The notes under the pieces: generated by a model
Databases searched by the model: none
What the model was told of the DNA's origin: nothing
Seen by the model: only the letters and a program-made list of their open reading frames with translations
Shown: piece by piece, positions 63,120-63,219 of the stretch
Layout of the letters: the number at the start of each line of letters is the position of its first letter
Position numbering within the stretch: position 1 is the stretch's first letter
Translations under genes and position numbers: made by a program
Assembly (NCBI RefSeq): GCF_003574035.1
Contig: NZ_QWKY01000011.1
Span: 1-63,219 of the forward strand
DNA: 63,219 nt
Direction of reading: 5' to 3'
Source: Meiothermus hypogaeus
Lineage (GTDB): Bacteria; Deinococcota; Deinococci; Deinococcales; Thermaceae

Positions 63120-63219
63120 ATGGGAAACTTTCGGTACATTGAGTTGAGCAGCGAAGAGGATGAGCGGCTGAGGGCCATCGAGCAGAGCCCGCACATGAAC
63201 AAGAAGGTCAGGCTGCGCA
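63120..63219 (+). CDS. IS630-type transposase, 5' part only
   Basis: The gene is cut by the window end; only the first 33 codons are visible. MGNFRYIELSSEEDERLRAI followed by EQSPHMNKKVRLRA matches the N-terminal helix-turn-helix of IS630-family transposases, which usually continue into a region binding the terminal repeats. It would cut and paste with TA target duplication. No inverted terminal repeat is evident in the roughly 110 bases upstream. Whether the gene is intact cannot be judged. Confidence 0.55.
   Translation, partial: MGNFRYIELSSEEDERLRAIEQSPHMNKKVRLR

Overview
The window looks like a chromosomal segment of a thermophilic Deinococcota bacterium, most likely Meiothermus or a close relative. 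The DNA is GC-rich. GyrB, TrpD, TrmH and a glucose-type sugar-binding protein read very close to what I remember of their Thermus thermophilus counterparts. Many genes start 6-8 bases after a -10 hexamer with no Shine-Dalgarno sequence, a leaderless style common in this phylum. No rRNA, tRNA, CRISPR array or complete insertion sequence was found. All identifications come from reading motifs by eye; no search was run.

Region by region. 0-3 kb: PIG-L deacetylase, a secreted beta-rich protein and a HAD hydrolase. 2.8-10 kb: a tryptophan cluster led by a 14-codon leader peptide with three consecutive Trp codons and overlapping attenuator hairpins, then trpE, a chorismate mutase, trpG, three family-2 glycosyltransferases, trpD and an LpxB-like glycosyltransferase. 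10-17.5 kb: amidase, lipoprotein, gyrB and an M23 peptidase fused to a beta-propeller. 17.6-21.2 kb: a dipeptide-type ABC importer without its ATPases. 21.2-29.2 kb: three small secreted proteins, a SARP/BTAD-type regulator, and a small protein plus two large lipoproteins whose promoter carries an 11-bp tandem repeat typical of SARP targets. 29.2-31.3 kb: two membrane proteins divergent from an AraC regulator. 31.3-36 kb: an operon of ROK repressor, sugar-binding protein and two permeases. 36-45 kb: Dtd, two DegV proteins, SerA with a class V aminotransferase, an SDR, a UbiA prenyltransferase and an amine oxidase. 45-57 kb: mostly single metabolic and housekeeping genes (rhodanese, AcuI-like reductase, PlsC, HU, nitroreductase, RsuA-type synthase, HisG, aldo/keto reductase, P460-like cytochrome, TrmH, VanW). 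57-61 kb: Hsp20 behind an HspR-type operator, divergent from a NEW3-ABC-permease operon. 61-63.2 kb: phosphoglycerate mutase, decayed gene fragments and the start of an IS630-type transposase.

Three non-coding observations stand out. (1) A modular, two-hairpin repeat is present four times (40.5, 48.6, 56.8, 60.8 kb). It has TA-flanked inverted ends, compensatory stem changes, and an internal 38-bp module present 1, 1, 0 and 3 times. (2) A promoter followed at once by an intrinsic terminator occurs in two closely similar copies (1.06 kb plus strand; 51.3 kb minus strand), each upstream of an unrelated gene. (3) The SARP-like gene lies next to an 11-bp direct-repeat promoter driving a lipoprotein operon, suggesting a local regulator-target pair.
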